Part shown: in pieces, positions 21,230 through 32,881 of the stretch | Layout: each line of letters begins with the position of its first letter | Numbering within the stretch: the first letter of the stretch is position 1 | DNA from: Dermanyssus gallinae | Lineage: Eukaryota > Arthropoda > Arachnida > Mesostigmata > Dermanyssidae | DNA length: 64,000 nucleotides | Direction of reading: 5' to 3' | Assembly (NCBI GenBank): GCA_003439945.1 | Contig: QVRM01005915.1 | Span: 372,001-436,000 of the forward strand | Position numbers and translations under genes: made by a program | Notes under the pieces: model-generated | Databases searched by the model: none | What the model was told of the DNA's origin: nothing | The model's input: the letters and a program-made list of their open reading frames with translations, nothing else

Positions 21230-22970
21230 GGGTCACGACTTAAGCCCAGTTGTCGTTTACAGCGGTTATTTTTGGTCTAATAAACCTTTGGCGGAAATTT
21301 AGGCCCCAGTCTTCGCCTCGATACGGGTCCACCCTCATGAGTCCGTAGTGCTGACAGGAGACTTCAACGCTACGAAGGTCTCCTGGGGGGGGGGAAGGGG
21401 TCGTTAGACAAATGAACGATGATTGCCCGTTATAGATTGAATGATCGAAATAGGACTATCTCTGGCTAACTGATTTGAAAACTGTCATTCCCCGAACAAA
21501 GGCAGTACCGTGGCGACAGCTCGTGGTAAACTTCGCCAACACCCACCTTTTGTCGCCTCAGAAAACCCGTAAGCTGGTTTAACTGCTTTTCCCTGACTAG
21601 TCTTTGTGCCTAATGCAGGTGTTTTTCGATCACCCAGATAACATCCAGCCTGTCACGGTAAGTGAAATCTTATGCGCAAGCGAGAGACTAGCGCCCGGAA
21701 AGGCACCCGGTTGCGATGGCCGACACTGTTTGAAAATTTACTAATAGGGCGTCTTAATGCAGATATCAAAGGCCTTTATTACCTGCCAAGAGACCATTAC
21801 GGTTTCCGATAGGGTTGGTCAACGATGAGGGGGGATTATGACGGCACTGGAGCATAGGGGCGTCTCACTTTACCTCCGACGGATAATTTCTTTCTACTTG
21901 GATGATGGACACTTGTAATAGGGCAAAGCCAGCACAGTGCGACAGCCGGCATGCCGCAGGGCTCCGTTCTTGACTCAGTTCTACGAAACCTGGCTTACAA
22001 CTATATATTGCGGCTGAGACTTTCAAAAGGGTTGTAGACGGTCGCGTGCACCGACGACCTCCCCCTCCTCGTTACGGCTCGCCAAGAGACAACATTGGAA
22101 AGAATTGCCAATGCGGCACTAGCCGACATACAGGCATAGATCACCGCTCATTATCTACAGGTTACCCCACAGAAGACAGAGGCAATTTACCTAACGGACC
22201 AAAAGACAGCACGTGGAGTTAACCTAACCTTCGCATGGCCATCCTATCCTGGTAAAAAGGACTGCCAGGTATTTAGGCGTCATGTTGAATACCGGTCTAA
22301 GGGGTGACCCGCACATAAAGCACACCGCCAAGGTCGGGAAAGTCCCCCAGAACCTGGATAGGGTTCTCCTTCAGGAGAGGGGGGACTATGGACGGGCGCC
22401 GCCGGCAACTAGCGTCTGTCGCAAAGTCCTCGGTGAAGTACGGAGGGTGGGCCAATCTAGCCCTACGCATCGCAGCACGGCCTTCGGGTCTCCCAGGCGT
22501 AGCGCACGGTGAGCACAGAGGCAGCCCCGTATTGGCTCGCCAGCTCCCCTGGGATTTCCTGGCCCAGGAGAGAAGCGAGCGTAAGACGGTTGGTGCGACG
22601 GAAGCCTGAGCGGCATTGCTTGGCGCGTGAGCTCACGGATGGACCACGCCCGGCTCAAGAGTGCCTCGGGCGAACTGGACTCGGTCGCTTGTGCCGCAGC
22701 TCCAACGTCCAGGTTCTCACGGACCACGGCCAATTCGAAACCTCGACAGCAGATTGCATTGCAGATTGGGAAGTCACAGGTGGACACGTGCACGCTCTGC
22801 ACGTCGGGGCAGTCGGACGATGTTGACCATACGGTCTCGTCCTCCTCCGTCCTGGCTAAAGCCCGCAGAATTTTTTTAGGAGCTATTATGCGCGAGAAGA
22901 TGCTGCTGGAAGACGCTTGCCGCGGTCCACGGAGGCACGCAGGTGCCATTGGGTGGTCGCGATGAGGGTG
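21230..22970 (+). pseudogene. R1-clade ORF2 (copy E), heavily decayed
   Basis: Frames change often but the order is that of ORF2. APE comes first (VYSGYFWSNKPLAE, then SVVLTGDFNATKVSWG at about 21340-21390). The RT start follows (SERLAPGKAPGCDG at about 21690), then LYLRRIISFYL, motif C as CTDDLPLLVTARQ (tyrosine and alanine lost, aspartates kept), LQVTPQKTEAIYL, RTVSTEAAPYWLASSPG, LTDHGQFET, and a knuckle CTLCTSGQSDDVDHTVSSS whose final cysteine is serine. Much of the palm is deleted or shortened. It is too broken to encode anything. Confidence 0.7.
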
Positions 22971-22994
22971 ACCCACAAGGGGCTATGACAAGGC

Positions 22995-23330
22995 AGCCCT
23001 CCCTGTTACGACTGAAAACGCCGATATCGTCAGCATATAGCATGATGCAGACTGTATCGTGTTCTTTGAGAATAACTGGCGGCAGATCGCTAAGAAGAGT
23101 AAAAAAAAGCTGAAAGATAAGATTGCCACTTTGTACTGGTGCACTCGAGCTCGTTAACAGCTTCTGTTACTTTATGGTAACCTTCTCGATTAAGGGCACA
23201 ACCTTCAAACAACACATCATCGAACAGGTGAAGGAAGGTCTAGTCATGATTTCGACAAATAAAAAGCCCCAATAATTATCTCCGAGCACGCAAAAAGCAC
23301 TTTTTCACCTAAAAGTTGCTTTAGTGACCG
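22995..23330 (-). pseudogene. RT fragment with LYADDIGVF motif
   Basis: Minus-strand translation across 23180-22995 gives GAPVQSGNLIFQLFFTLL-like motif B (family VPQGSVLSPLLF), SDLPPVILKEHD and motif C IMLYADDIGVF (YADDI codons at 23023-23037). Upstream, to about 23330, a weak FDDVLFEGCALNREG could be the region after motif A. The YADDI form and the SDLP segment point to a Jockey/I-type element different from the R1 copies. It abuts the 3' end of R1 copy E on the opposite strand. Confidence 0.55.
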
Positions 23331-23339
23331 CCTACGGCA

Positions 23340-24480
23340 TCCATTTCATATGAAAGCAGTTCATTCCACCACAGCTAGATAAGCTAGATAATATAAAGCT
23401 AATTTTTTTGAGCTAACCATTTGGTTATCACGAAACGCGAACTAGCTAGTTTCCTTCATAGCTTTTACTCAACCGCTTGTAGGAGATTAACTACTAGATT
23501 ACTTCTTCTAAAAACCCCTGCTCCTCTTCAGTTTACACTTCCACGATCCGTCTGTGTGTGTCGTTCCTGTGGCCAGTCGTGTTCTATCTACCGCCTCCAT
23601 ACCTGTCAGAGAGCTATTCTCGGCATTTGGGCAACATATAGTCTACAGTATTCTGCAGAGTGCCCCTACGTGACACGTGGTTGGAATAAAACCCTACAAT
23701 AAAACATTCACCGGCCCGTCGTTTCAAATGCAGGACATTACCATTATGACCTCAAACAGAGAGCGAAGATAAATACGGCAGGTGGAACGCACATAGATGC
23801 GTGCACCGCTGTCTAATCTCCTCAGACCTCATCCTGACGCAATTAATTCGAAACCACGTATGGAGTACGGTGTCTGATCGCAATGCTTTAACCACGTTAT
23901 ACTCGGCAGTGTCACATCAAATACATTATTTCCGTAGGCTTATTCTTCCAATAAAAAAATCTTTAATAATTCTAATTGACGGGCTTTAGATAGATTTAGT
24001 GTCCGCATTTAGATGGATAAAAGCCAAGCTACAAAGGACAAAGTCTAACGTCATCTGAAAGTGTATGTTAAAAATGTAGAATTTGAGCAAAAACTAACGA
24101 ATGCAAACAGCTGCCGCATACAAAAGACACTTTCGAGTTGAACGTTGATACTATTTTGGTCTTGATTCCGTTATGACAGGTACTTACGGTCAATTGCGAT
24201 AAATGCGCTAGGGTTCTCCTGTGTTGCTAAACAGTGACGGCGCTACACCCACAAGGAGATCGGAAAGGTCATGACCACATAGTGAGCCATGTGTCAAAGA
24301 TAGAGCCCACGGCAGGTCACGTCATAAGTCATAAGCAGGTGGTGTATCCTCGAGGAATAGCAAAATTATATCGAAAATTAAAGAGGATCCCTTTCTTCTC
24401 AGGGCGAACACGACACCTCCCCCCCCCCCCCCGCTAGTCTGCAATGCTTAATACGTTTTTTAAGTTCAGCAAGCTATTAT
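23340..24480. other. No gene recognised; poly(C) run
   Basis: I recognise no coding family. A 14-base C run lies at about 24419-24432. Short open frames at 23421-23702 and 24234-24437 show no motif. Confidence 0.45.
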
Positions 24481-24519
24481 TAGGAAGTTTCGCGAGTCTT
24501 GATTGTCTCCTCGTTTGTC

Positions 24520-24740
24520 GTTTTAATGCCCGGGGGTTTATGTATTCTGTCGGGACTAGGAGCCTTGCCATAGGCTAGTCGTTTTCAGGCTTGTACCACC
24601 TTCTGTAGAAAAATCAGCGGCGCTTCCCCAGAGGCACGTCTGAGCCGTGCAGGCCTTAACCAAGTGGTCCGGGGCAATATCCTTAAATATCCCTATGTCT
24701 TGTCTGGTATACAACAGAACCGCCCCTAGTTCACGCAATA
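24520..24740 (-). pseudogene. Possible RT motif-0 fragment
   Basis: On the minus strand near 24580-24530 one frame reads YGKAPSPDRIHKPPGI, matching the GKAPGPDGI entry motif of APE-type RTs. Two stop codons follow after about 15 residues. A neighbouring frame upstream is open for 60 residues (24738-24556) with no clear motif. It may belong with the minus-strand RT fragment at 23.0-23.3 kb, but about 1.2 kb of unrelated DNA lies between. Confidence 0.35.
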
Positions 24741-24976
24741 TTTAAGATATTAACAGCTGCATAGCCTCTACGGTAAAACACCTTAACGCCAGCTGAGGCA
24801 AGCCAAGCTTGTCGGATATCAATTCTGAACCACTCCTTTCAGTCATGCGCGAACTGCTATACTGGAAGAGGGTATTGGCTCATCTGCTCGCTTAGAACGT
24901 CTGAAGAAGTGTGGTGCGGTGTCCACGCGCCCGTCGGTGGTAAGCCTTCTATAATTCTATAAGATGTTAATAATAG

Positions 24977-25011
<35 letters not shown>

Positions 25012-25015
25012 TATA

Positions 25016-25053
<38 letters not shown>

Positions 25054-25080
25054 TGATATATAACTATATATATGCATACA
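24977..25080. repeat. (AT)n microsatellite, about 100 bases
   Basis: Nearly pure alternating AT, interrupted by gc at 25009-25010 and by short gcat and act segments near 25051-25076. It is a simple repeat with no coding content. Confidence 0.9.
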
Positions 25081-25744
25081 TGTCAAGACCTTGTTAGGAT
25101 GGATACTTAAAACGTATGAGTTCGCAACTATGACATGAAATTAAATATCACGTATTGAAGGCTGTTAACTTGAAACTGTTACCATGCAAGGAAAAGCTAC
25201 AAAAACCTCTACCTAGCTGTACGCATTTCGAAATATGCATGGACGGACAAGCACAGACGTATGTGCATTCTTATAGAGGGTAGAACATGAATCTCTAGCA
25301 AACGCCACATAAATCTGCTAATTGTGTGTACAAAGCGAGCTCAGCGCTTGGGCGTGTCAGCTTGAGTCGTAAATGTTGCGTGATTGGATATACCTACAGC
25401 GGCGATGACGAGAAGAATGACAAAGAAATTGCGTCAATAAGAACGATGTTGCAATAGCAATGACAACATCAAAATATGCAAAGATGCCACAATGACGACA
25501 ACAATAAAAAAAAAAAAAAAAACAAGAACCACACTGTGATAACTATGATATGACGAAACAACGCTGCATCAACAACGGCAACCATAAAGTAACATGTTTG
25601 ACGAGGCCACTATCTGCAATTACACTGAGGTGATTACTTAATCCATTGGAGGTAGAACCAAGTGAACGAAGTAGTTAAATTATCTGGCACTATGAACCGT
25701 GAGCCTGTGATGGCCATGGTCACAAAATTGTAAGAAAAACTGAT

Positions 25745-25930
25745 AACGTAAACCGGTGGCGCGGTGCATTCGTGGATGCCTGCGCGTCCTGAAGGAAACA
25801 CATAGGTGCATAAGTTCGAGCCCCACTGTTGCACATTTGTATTTATAGGGTCCGTCTCACGAAGCAATGCGAGAACAGTCCGGTGGACGTCAAATGTTGG
25901 TTGAGGGCCAGCCCGAAAAAGTTTTTAGGG
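25745..25930 (+). mobile_element. tRNA-derived SINE, copy 1
   Basis: A tRNA-like head (ggtggcgcggtgcattcg, A box) and B box (aagttcgagcccc at about 25812-25824) are followed by a body shared with 63120-63300, including gcacatttgtatttat, gggtccgtct, gaagcaatgcgaa and gagggccagccc. The 3' end is an A/T-rich run. The two copies are clearly homologous, at roughly 75-80 percent over about 180 bases by eye, which is why I call it a repeat family and not a tRNA gene. An internal Pol III promoter is expected; mobilisation would depend on a partner element. Confidence 0.7.
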
Positions 25931-25979
25931 TGTCTGTTCTGCTGATTAGTGTTTTCTCCGTCTGGCCGTTAATTAAAGG

Positions 25980-26780
25980 GTTTCTTATTTAAGGTCCCAT
26001 GGAAATTTGTCTGAAAAGGACTTATATGGTTGCTGTGGAAGCCGTGGAACTTGCTCGTGCTATATTGATCGCCATAGGTCCTTGGGTCTTGTTGAGGAGG
26101 CGGGATGTTATAGTAGTTCTGGTAGTCGTGCGCTCCCATAATAATGCGGCGTATAACATGATGCTATCTCTTACTTATGCTAAGAGACGGCGCCGGAAAT
26201 CGCTTGCTCCTTTGGTCCGTGAGAGGATTTTCCATAGCTCCATGATCATGCCGAGGTACTTGACCATAGGCGTGGGTGTTACAGGGTAATCTCCCAGGTG
26301 TAAACTCAGATTCCGTGGAGGATACTTCAGGCCTTTTAAAAGAATTGCTCCATTTGTGTGAAGCCAGGTCGAGACCTAGCGTGTGGTGATGTTGTCGGAT
26401 ATTCACCAGGACTCCGTGTGGCTGTTCCTCCGAGCAAAACTTTGTCACGGGCGGTAACGATCACTGCCAGATCGGCTGTGACTGCAGGTCCATGCCTTCG
26501 TATGTAGATGCCTGGTCTTTTAGCGGACGACACTAGGATACACGTTAGGGGTCACGTCTTTGTTTACAAGTGCCATGGTTTCCATAGTTTCGGAGAGTCC
26601 CTGCTGGTGAAAATTGTGTCTATCATACGTTTAAATACCTTTGGATGTTTTTTTAAGGAGTAGGCGTACCTCTTGCGAGGGGATCGCATCTGGGCCCGGT
26701 GCTTTTCCTAGTCGTATGCGTTCGGTCACGATTCTGATATCTTAAATTGAGATTGGCTCGAACATAAGGTCTGAGTTTTC
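25980..26780 (-). pseudogene. R1-clade RT remnants (copy F)
   Basis: Near 26760-26670 the minus strand reads IRIVTERIRLGKAPGPDAIPSQEVRLLL, shown here only to locate RT motif 0 (GKAPGPDAIP). At about 26530-26340 a degenerate motif C region reads VTADLAVIVTARD, where YADD has become TADL. At 26170-25980 the tail reads SIMLYAALLWERT, LNKTQGPMAINIARA and STASTATI, closely resembling copy A at 1640-1830. Motifs A and B are not readable. It is heavily mutated. Confidence 0.65.
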
Positions 26781-27189
26781 TTTAAAGAGCACCGGCTTCG
26801 GCAGCCAGCAGCAGGGGGGACGATTGGCTATCTTAGGATGTAGCAAACTGACTTATCTTACCGAGCAAAATAGCTTAGTGGCGAAAAGTCTTTGCCTTGA
26901 TTTTAGAAGGCCTGGATTTAAGGCACAAACCGGCCACTCCTAATTTGGTTTTCACGGTTTCCAATTAAAACAAGGTGAAATCCGGAGTAGACTAAAAATC
27001 GCCCACGATCGGAAAAAAAACGGGGAGCACAAATGTCTCAATAAGATATGCTGCATTACCATTCAACCCGCCATTAAGCGAATTTAAGTAGGCGGGAGCT
27101 GAATTCCCGGCAGGCTTCTTCTAGAAGTGCAGAGATTTCCACTACTGAGCATTCAATGAGATACTTCTCTTTATATAATTTTCTGTAGG

Positions 27190-27840
27190 CTAGTACAATT
27201 TAGCCTGGGAAAACTTTGCCGTTGTGTGAAAAATAGACTGAAAGGAAGCTACATTGACGGAGAAAGTTACGTAGAGATGATCGAATAGGCTTCCTTGCTT
27301 CTCGTGGATCCTCCAGTCTGTTATTCGATGAGTAAGTTCCTCTGATGCAAACATTAAATCTAATGTTAATCTGTATCTGCCATTGTCAGGGGTGCTTCCT
27401 GGAGTACTTATGGGTCGTAGGTCTACTTGTGTTGCCCATTCTAGGAGGATCTCCTTTTTCTTGCCTTCTTGGGCCTTATTAAAGTCCCCTCCCACATTCG
27501 CCTTTTGGGGGCTGCGAGTGCTCATATGAGGTATAGTTCTTCAAGGAAGTCCTCGTATTCATGTAGGGTAGAGTTCGGAGAAATATAAACTGAGTAGATC
27601 GCGAGGTCGGAGGTGATAATAAAAGTGCGTACCTTGTCCCCTTGAGGCAGGCGATGGTCGTGTGGGGAATACCTTGATCTAAGCGAATTTGTTTCTAACG
27701 TGGGGCCCAGGTTCAGAAAGCTGTGTTATAGGAGTATCGGAAAGGAGTAGGACGTTTATGTCCTTGTGGTCGCAAATTGGGACGTCAGCTTGCATGCTCT
27801 AGGGGCTCTGCGGATGGCTTGGTGCAGTATTTTCATGTTA
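27190..27840 (-). pseudogene. R1-clade APE endonuclease (copy F)
   Basis: ORF2 appears to begin near 27838 with MKILHQAIRRAPRACKLT. It continues in pieces with VRTFIITSDLAIYSVYISP and HEYEDFLEELY. The 112-residue frame 27525-27190 then carries the GGDFNKAQ motif, RYRLTLDLMFAS and FDHLYVTFSV, the last three blocks of an apurinic-type endonuclease (the SDH motif is FDH here). The linker ECSVVEISALLEEACREF continues beyond. Together this would nick target DNA; it is inactive. Confidence 0.7.
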
Positions 27841-27845
27841 CTGGT

Positions 27846-30540
27846 ATTTTTTTTATGCTTGCTGGCAGGACAATGCGATGGAAGTTTATTTATACATTAT
27901 ACACAGCATAATTCTAATACGTAATCAGAGCAGATCCGGTAGACCACTGTCTGAGGGCAGCGAACCTAGCACCGCAGCCGCATTTCCACGTTGCACTTCA
28001 ATTGAAATTCTTTGTAGCAGAAATTCCCCTGCCCTTTTCTCATCCTTTTCACTTGCCGCTCTTTACCCAATTTCTTTCAGAAATTTTACTGTTGATTCCC
28101 CTATGACTCCCATTGTTTCTATGGCAACTGGCTGCACTATAAAATATGCCTCTAACTCGCGGTACTTCAAACTTTTCCGCTGCTCCGCTAAATTAGCAAC
28201 AGCCCCTGCTGATCTTAAAGCTCGGCTTCTATAAGACGGCGCCAGCGTGTCCCACACGGTTGCGTCCCATACAAGGGCCTTTCCGGAGGACCACAGAACC
28301 AAGGTCATTCCGTCTGGACTTAAGGCTGAGTCCGCTGCTAGTCCGACTGGCTCCTTTCTGCAGGGTACGTTAGCGGATTGCAACGCTCTTGAAATCACTT
28401 CGTTGAGAGCGGCGTGGCGCGAATGTCTTCCGCAGCTCCTAGGACAGCTGAGGCCGTGCTCTCCCGTCGGCGACACCGGTGTGTTGCACAGGGAGCAACT
28501 ATGGGGTGCACACACAGCCTCCCCTAACCGCAGGCCGGCAACGATGCGGAGTGTTGTGTTGTCCAGCATCGTTCCTAGCTGCGGCGAGGGGATGGCTTGA
28601 AGCCATTATGCGCTCGTATCGTTGAAAGCTGCTAGTAGGCGTGCCTTGCCGAGTGCATCAGCCGTGTTGTCCAGGAGCTTCTTTTGAATGGCTTCGACTA
28701 CCACAGCATCCAGAGCATGCTGGCGTGTGTCGTCAAGCACCACGCGGTGATATGCGGCGAACTCCTCTTTTTTGGACTCCATGAGCCGTTCTAGAAAGGA
28801 CTTGACGTTCGAAGGAGATATAGATATAATCAGTTCCTGAAGTGTGGTGATTGAACCCAAGAATGCGGTCTGGGCCAGATCGGTTGTACGTCGTATTCCT
28901 AGACCTTCGGCTGTTGTAGGAAGGGTAACCTGGTCCCAATTTGCCTCGTCCAGATTCAAATTTAACACCCGATTCACGCACTATCTCAGCTTATCGTCAA
29001 ATGGTTGTAGAATGTTCTTTTGGGCCGATGCATCTATGCAGCAAAGGATATAGATTAGCCTTGGTGTCGAGAGGCTACTTCGCATCAAGAATAATGCAGG
29101 ATGCGCATCGAGGGATTCCAACCTGGAACACCAGAGATCCATTAGCTCGCACTTCCTGTTTAGGGCGAGTTTTGCGGAGGCCGTTGTGAGGGGAGCTCCT
29201 AAAAGCTCGATGTTTTCATCAGTGCATAGCTTGATGTCAGGAAGCAGGCCCTGCGCCCGGCGTAAGCACTCGTCACGAAAGGCGTAGTCGGATGACAAGA
29301 CGTACAGCTCACACTTTGAAGCATTGAGTTGCAGTCCAGAGGTGACGCCGAACTCGATTATCTTTTCCAGATCACTAAGGGCGGAATCAAGAGGTCCTCT
29401 AATTGTGCCATCGTCTAAGAACCACGGCTTAAATTCCGACTTCATAGCAGAAAGCAATTGGCAAATCGCCAGACAGGAGAGGGCCGGGCCACAGGGGTCC
29501 CCTTGCTGTACCTCACATCTGGAGAGTACGATCTCTTCCCCCCAAAAGAGATTGGATGGGCTCCTGTACATTTGGTAGACTGCGGTGTACATTGCTGGAA
29601 AGTTTGATTTGACGGCTATAAGAATTACATCCCTTCTCAGCGAATTAAAAGGATTTTTAAAATCGAGTTTTATCAGCACCTTATTGGACGCCGAGTTAGT
29701 ATTTACAAAGGCACTTGCCGCGTGGACAGCAGCCTCGCAGCCTCCTTTAACTTCACAACCCAGTTGAACGGGGGCAATCCTGTCGATAATCGGCGCCATG
29801 TATTTGCGGATTAGCACTGTACACGCTAGCCGCCGCAGGGTATTCCCGACTGCTATCGGGCGGAGACCACCGTCTTTTTTCTTTAAAGCTATAAGATTCG
29901 CTCCATAGAAGTTACTAAGTGCGAACCCTGGTAGGCGGCCATTCACGACAAGGTTGCAGAAGTCCGTCAGAGCAAAAAGGATGGGGCAGATCTGATCACC
30001 CTTTCCAATAAGGTCTTTTAGGTGTCTGGGCTTGAGACCGTCAGGGCCTCCACTTGAGCTATTTGGGAAAGTTTGGATTGCTGCTCGGACTTCACTGGGG
30101 GTAATGTTGATTTGGTTGGCTGATGGAACGCCACCAGGCGGTGCTGGGTATGCCGCTGTTTCTGGCATGTTCGGGTGCTTATCGCTAAGTATGCGATGCG
30201 TATTGGCGTCTTGTGGAGCCATCGAATCCGTTGAAATAAGAATGCGCGCTGCTGCCGAAACATCCCCCTAAGCCAGTTTTGCCTGTGCCACCCGAGCTCT
30301 TTGTCTATCATCGTTTGTGTTTGTCTTCGGCGCCGCGACATGGTTAGCATTGATGGCAGCATCGAGTGGGGCACGTCTCCTGAATCGACTAAGGTTGTCC
30401 CGAATAAGTGAACACAGAGACTTTCCTTTTGCCTTTTGCCGTGGGATGGTGAGGACCGTTGTTGCAAAATGAGCCAGACGAGACCACGAGTCCAGATCAT
30501 TCGCTGAGGAAATCGAATTTTGTTTGTGGTTTCCTCGGAG
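27846..30540 (-). mobile_element. RLE-type non-LTR retrotransposon, copy B (5'-truncated, nested)
   Basis: The element starts inside its own coding region at about 30540 (the N-terminal C2H2 finger is lost) and runs through RT and endonuclease to a 3' UTR with AATAAA (complement at about 27887-27893) and a terminal A8 run (27847-27854). A 5' truncation with an intact A-rich 3' end is the signature of target-primed integration. It sits in R1 copy F in the same orientation. Confidence 0.8.
27937..30540 (-). pseudogene. RLE-element RT and restriction-like endonuclease (copy B)
   Basis: Motifs in order: NDLDSWSRLAHF, SLCSLIRDNL, a TAG at 30268-30270, VSAAARILISTD, then RT with GGPDGLKPRHLKDLI, ALKKKDGGLRPIAVG, motif A IKLDFKNPFNSLRRD (proline in place of alanine), motif B VQQGDPCGP and motif C PWFLDDGTI. 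After a frame change near 28980-28600 the endonuclease part follows: CSLCNTPVSPTGEHGLSC, RHAALNEVIS, EPVGLAAD, SPDGMTLVLW, LVWDATVWDT. A TAA near 28061 is followed in frame by the conserved tail SIEVQRGNAAAVLG, ending at TGA near 27937. Only a few lesions interrupt about 860 codons. Confidence 0.85.
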
Positions 30541-31960
30541 GTTTGTGATCCGTTGTTTGTATGCTGAACATTGCGTTGTAGTGGCGTAATGTCCGTCCTT
30601 GTTGCATACATAGCACCTAATATTTGTCGTACAGCCCTTCCTGTTCTCGTACAGTTGTGTCCTTGTTCTCCGCATTTGAAGCAGCTAGGCTGAGTTGGTC
30701 GGGCTGTGGTACAATATCTGGCCGTGTGGTTAAAGCTCAGACACAATAAAATACTGTGGTACCGAGACCGTTTCTTTTATGTGGCACCGAGTCCAACCAA
30801 GGTGCATATCTCTTTGTCGTAGGAACCTTTGAGTTTTTTTCTGGTGGCATTTTATCGATGCATGAGTCATCCTCTACCCCGGTTTGCTTCTTTCTAAACG
30901 CCATTTCCGGTGCTCTGTCCTTGGCAAGCGCTTTGAGAATGTCCTTTGACTCGATGGACTCGTCTAGGTCTCGGATGAACACGGTTTGGTCTGTCGCTTC
31001 CGAAGATGCTTTCCGCGTTATTTGTTAAAGCAATTTGCCATTGGCATCGGGAGTAGTACCTTACACAATTAGGCGAATTTCGCCTGTTGCTGTTCTTGAA
31101 GCTCTTTTAACGTCTACTCCAGCTGTCGCTAGGTCAATGTTGATCCTAAGAGCACTAAGAACGTCAACCTGCCTGATTTAACATTAACTACGAAGGTAGA
31201 GTCAGGCTTCTTTCTCTTCTTTTTGTCGCGAGGATCTTCTTTTTCCGTTCTTGAACTCGGATTTCCAGAGTTATTTCTGGATATTGCACGAGTTTTTTTC
31301 TTCCTTGAGGAAGCTTTAAGGCTTTCATGAGAATGTTGAGGCTGGAGTGTTTTCAACTCTCTCGATCGTCAGGATGTCCCGATTCTGCTGGAAAATGGAA
31401 TTCCTATTCTTAAGTTGTGGCAACGCAACCTGCCGTCTGGCGAATTGCGGCGATAGTCGGTTGATGAGGCGTTCTTCTTTGTTGGACCTGTGTGACAGCA
31501 GTAAAGCTCTTGTTGAAACCTTGTTAGCTAGGATACTTGCTTTGCTAAGGCTGATGGCAGTATAGGTGCGCGTCGGCCATTCTCTTGGTATGAGGTCAGC
31601 CGATGATTTATCGGCTAGCTCACCTTATAGAAGGAGGCCTTGCATCTTTGTAGCTATAAATTCCTCTGGCGGTGGAAGGGGAAATGGCTCTGGGAGTGGG
31701 TCGGTATTTATCTCAACAAGCTGTCCCTTTGTTCGAGCGAGGGTGAAGCTTACTTCAAGCGCTCTGTGAAAGATTTCGAGAATATGGGCCTATAGTTTGT
31801 ACTGCTTTAGAAATTTGCCTGTGCGTAATCTGGTTTTTAGTGACTAGTTTTTCTATGTCAGCCACTGACATCAGTAGATGCTGTAAGTTCCTCTCGTCTA
31901 CATAGCTAGGCGAAGAAGGCTTTTCTCTCTCGGGACTAGTAGGCATGCGGGTTTTCTTTT
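30541..31960 (-). pseudogene. R1-clade ORF1 (gag-like) with CCHC knuckles (copy F)
   Basis: The minus strand from 31946 reads a charged N-terminus (MPTSPEREKPSSPSYVDE). Lysine-rich segments follow (EDPRDKKKRKK at about 31200) and then an RRM-like piece FIRDLDESIESKDILKAL (30982 down), matching IVLRDVDPFADSDSIEK of copy C. Three knuckles follow: CLSFNHTARYC (shortened), CFKCGEQGHNC and CYVCNKDGHYATTTQC. In the last frame the knuckle runs without a stop into RLE copy B sequence. Several frame changes and stops make it a pseudogene. Confidence 0.65.
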
Positions 31961-31979
31961 CTGCTTTAGGAATGTAGCT

Positions 31980-32870
31980 AGCTTTCCTCTTAAAGGAGGC
32001 AGAAATAGACTCTTACTAAGTGTCCATAGCTTCATCTGAAAGTGTGGCTTCCGCAGGATTTGCTGTAGGTAGGTGTGGCTGTTTCTTAGCCTACTTTATA
32101 TGGAGGCTCATCTATTGTAGTCTTGGGCCGAACCTATGGTACCCTACGAGCATTTGCGAGCAATCTGCAGAAACTCATGGAGAACTTCTACTATGCGCTT
32201 GGTGCAAAGATGATTGCGGACGCAATAGAGATAAACGCACTCTAGTTAACTAAATCATATCACTAATGTTTAAATAAGCTAAGCCTGTTCCATTCGAACC
32301 TCTTTTTCACCACCACTCAGTCTGCCCAAGATCTTGTTAAAACTAAGCAGGTGTCGAACCTTTAAATCGGCAGCCTGTACGTGCCTAGTTCGTTTTATCG
32401 GTTTGTTCACTCTAGATTTTGACTCGAAACATGGTAAAGCGTTGCGCCAAGTGAGTAAAAGCAATGGCCGTTAGTGACATTCGCTTCATTGACAACTCTT
32501 TTAAAGCCACGCGTCTAATGAAGTGCCGGAGAACTACAATTGATTTAGTTCCCTTATTTGCTGCAGTAAAAATAATTTGTGGTCGTTTGATCAACTCTTA
32601 GCAACGTTTAAAGTTACTCCTTCGCAAACACTTTAGCAACGCACTAAGTGAGACCTCATAAAGACTCTAGTCACTAGCCACTAAACTTCGGCAAACTCAT
32701 TGACTTCCTCTGGGTACTGTTTTAAAATACAATTATTGTAATAAATCGTGGAGACTCCACTTGCATGAATAACTAGAGACATGAGGTTACTAGGTGGGTC
32801 AAAAAGTTTGCAGCATGGAACAATCCAAACACCGTATCCTTCCAAAAATGTCTAATTATAGCACTCTACT
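31980..32870. other. No gene recognised
   Basis: I see no domain or repeat beyond the 5' surroundings of R1 copy F. The part from about 32820 onward belongs to the repeat that also occurs at 40.02-40.28 kb and that hosts the solo LTR. Confidence 0.4.
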
Positions 32871-32881
32871 CGTTCTGTCTC

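Larger units (their letters stand above)
25950..31970 (-). mobile_element. R1-clade element (copy F), split by an RLE-type insertion
   Basis: Reading the minus strand downward there is an ORF1 with knuckles (31.96-30.54 kb), then the foreign RLE copy B (30.54-27.85 kb), then ORF2 with APE (27.84-27.19 kb), linker (about 27.18-27.08 kb) and RT (26.77-26.0 kb). The two halves have matching orientation and the order ORF1-ORF2 expected of a single R1-clade element. The insertion lies in the short ORF1/ORF2 junction. Many stops and frame changes show it is dead. The 3' end, near 25.95 kb, lies next to SINE copy 1. Confidence 0.75.

Noticed and set aside
20950..21230. Possible LTR or retroviral leader around 21000 (TATA-like, AATAAA)
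   Set aside because: No matching terminal repeat, primer site or target duplication could be found.
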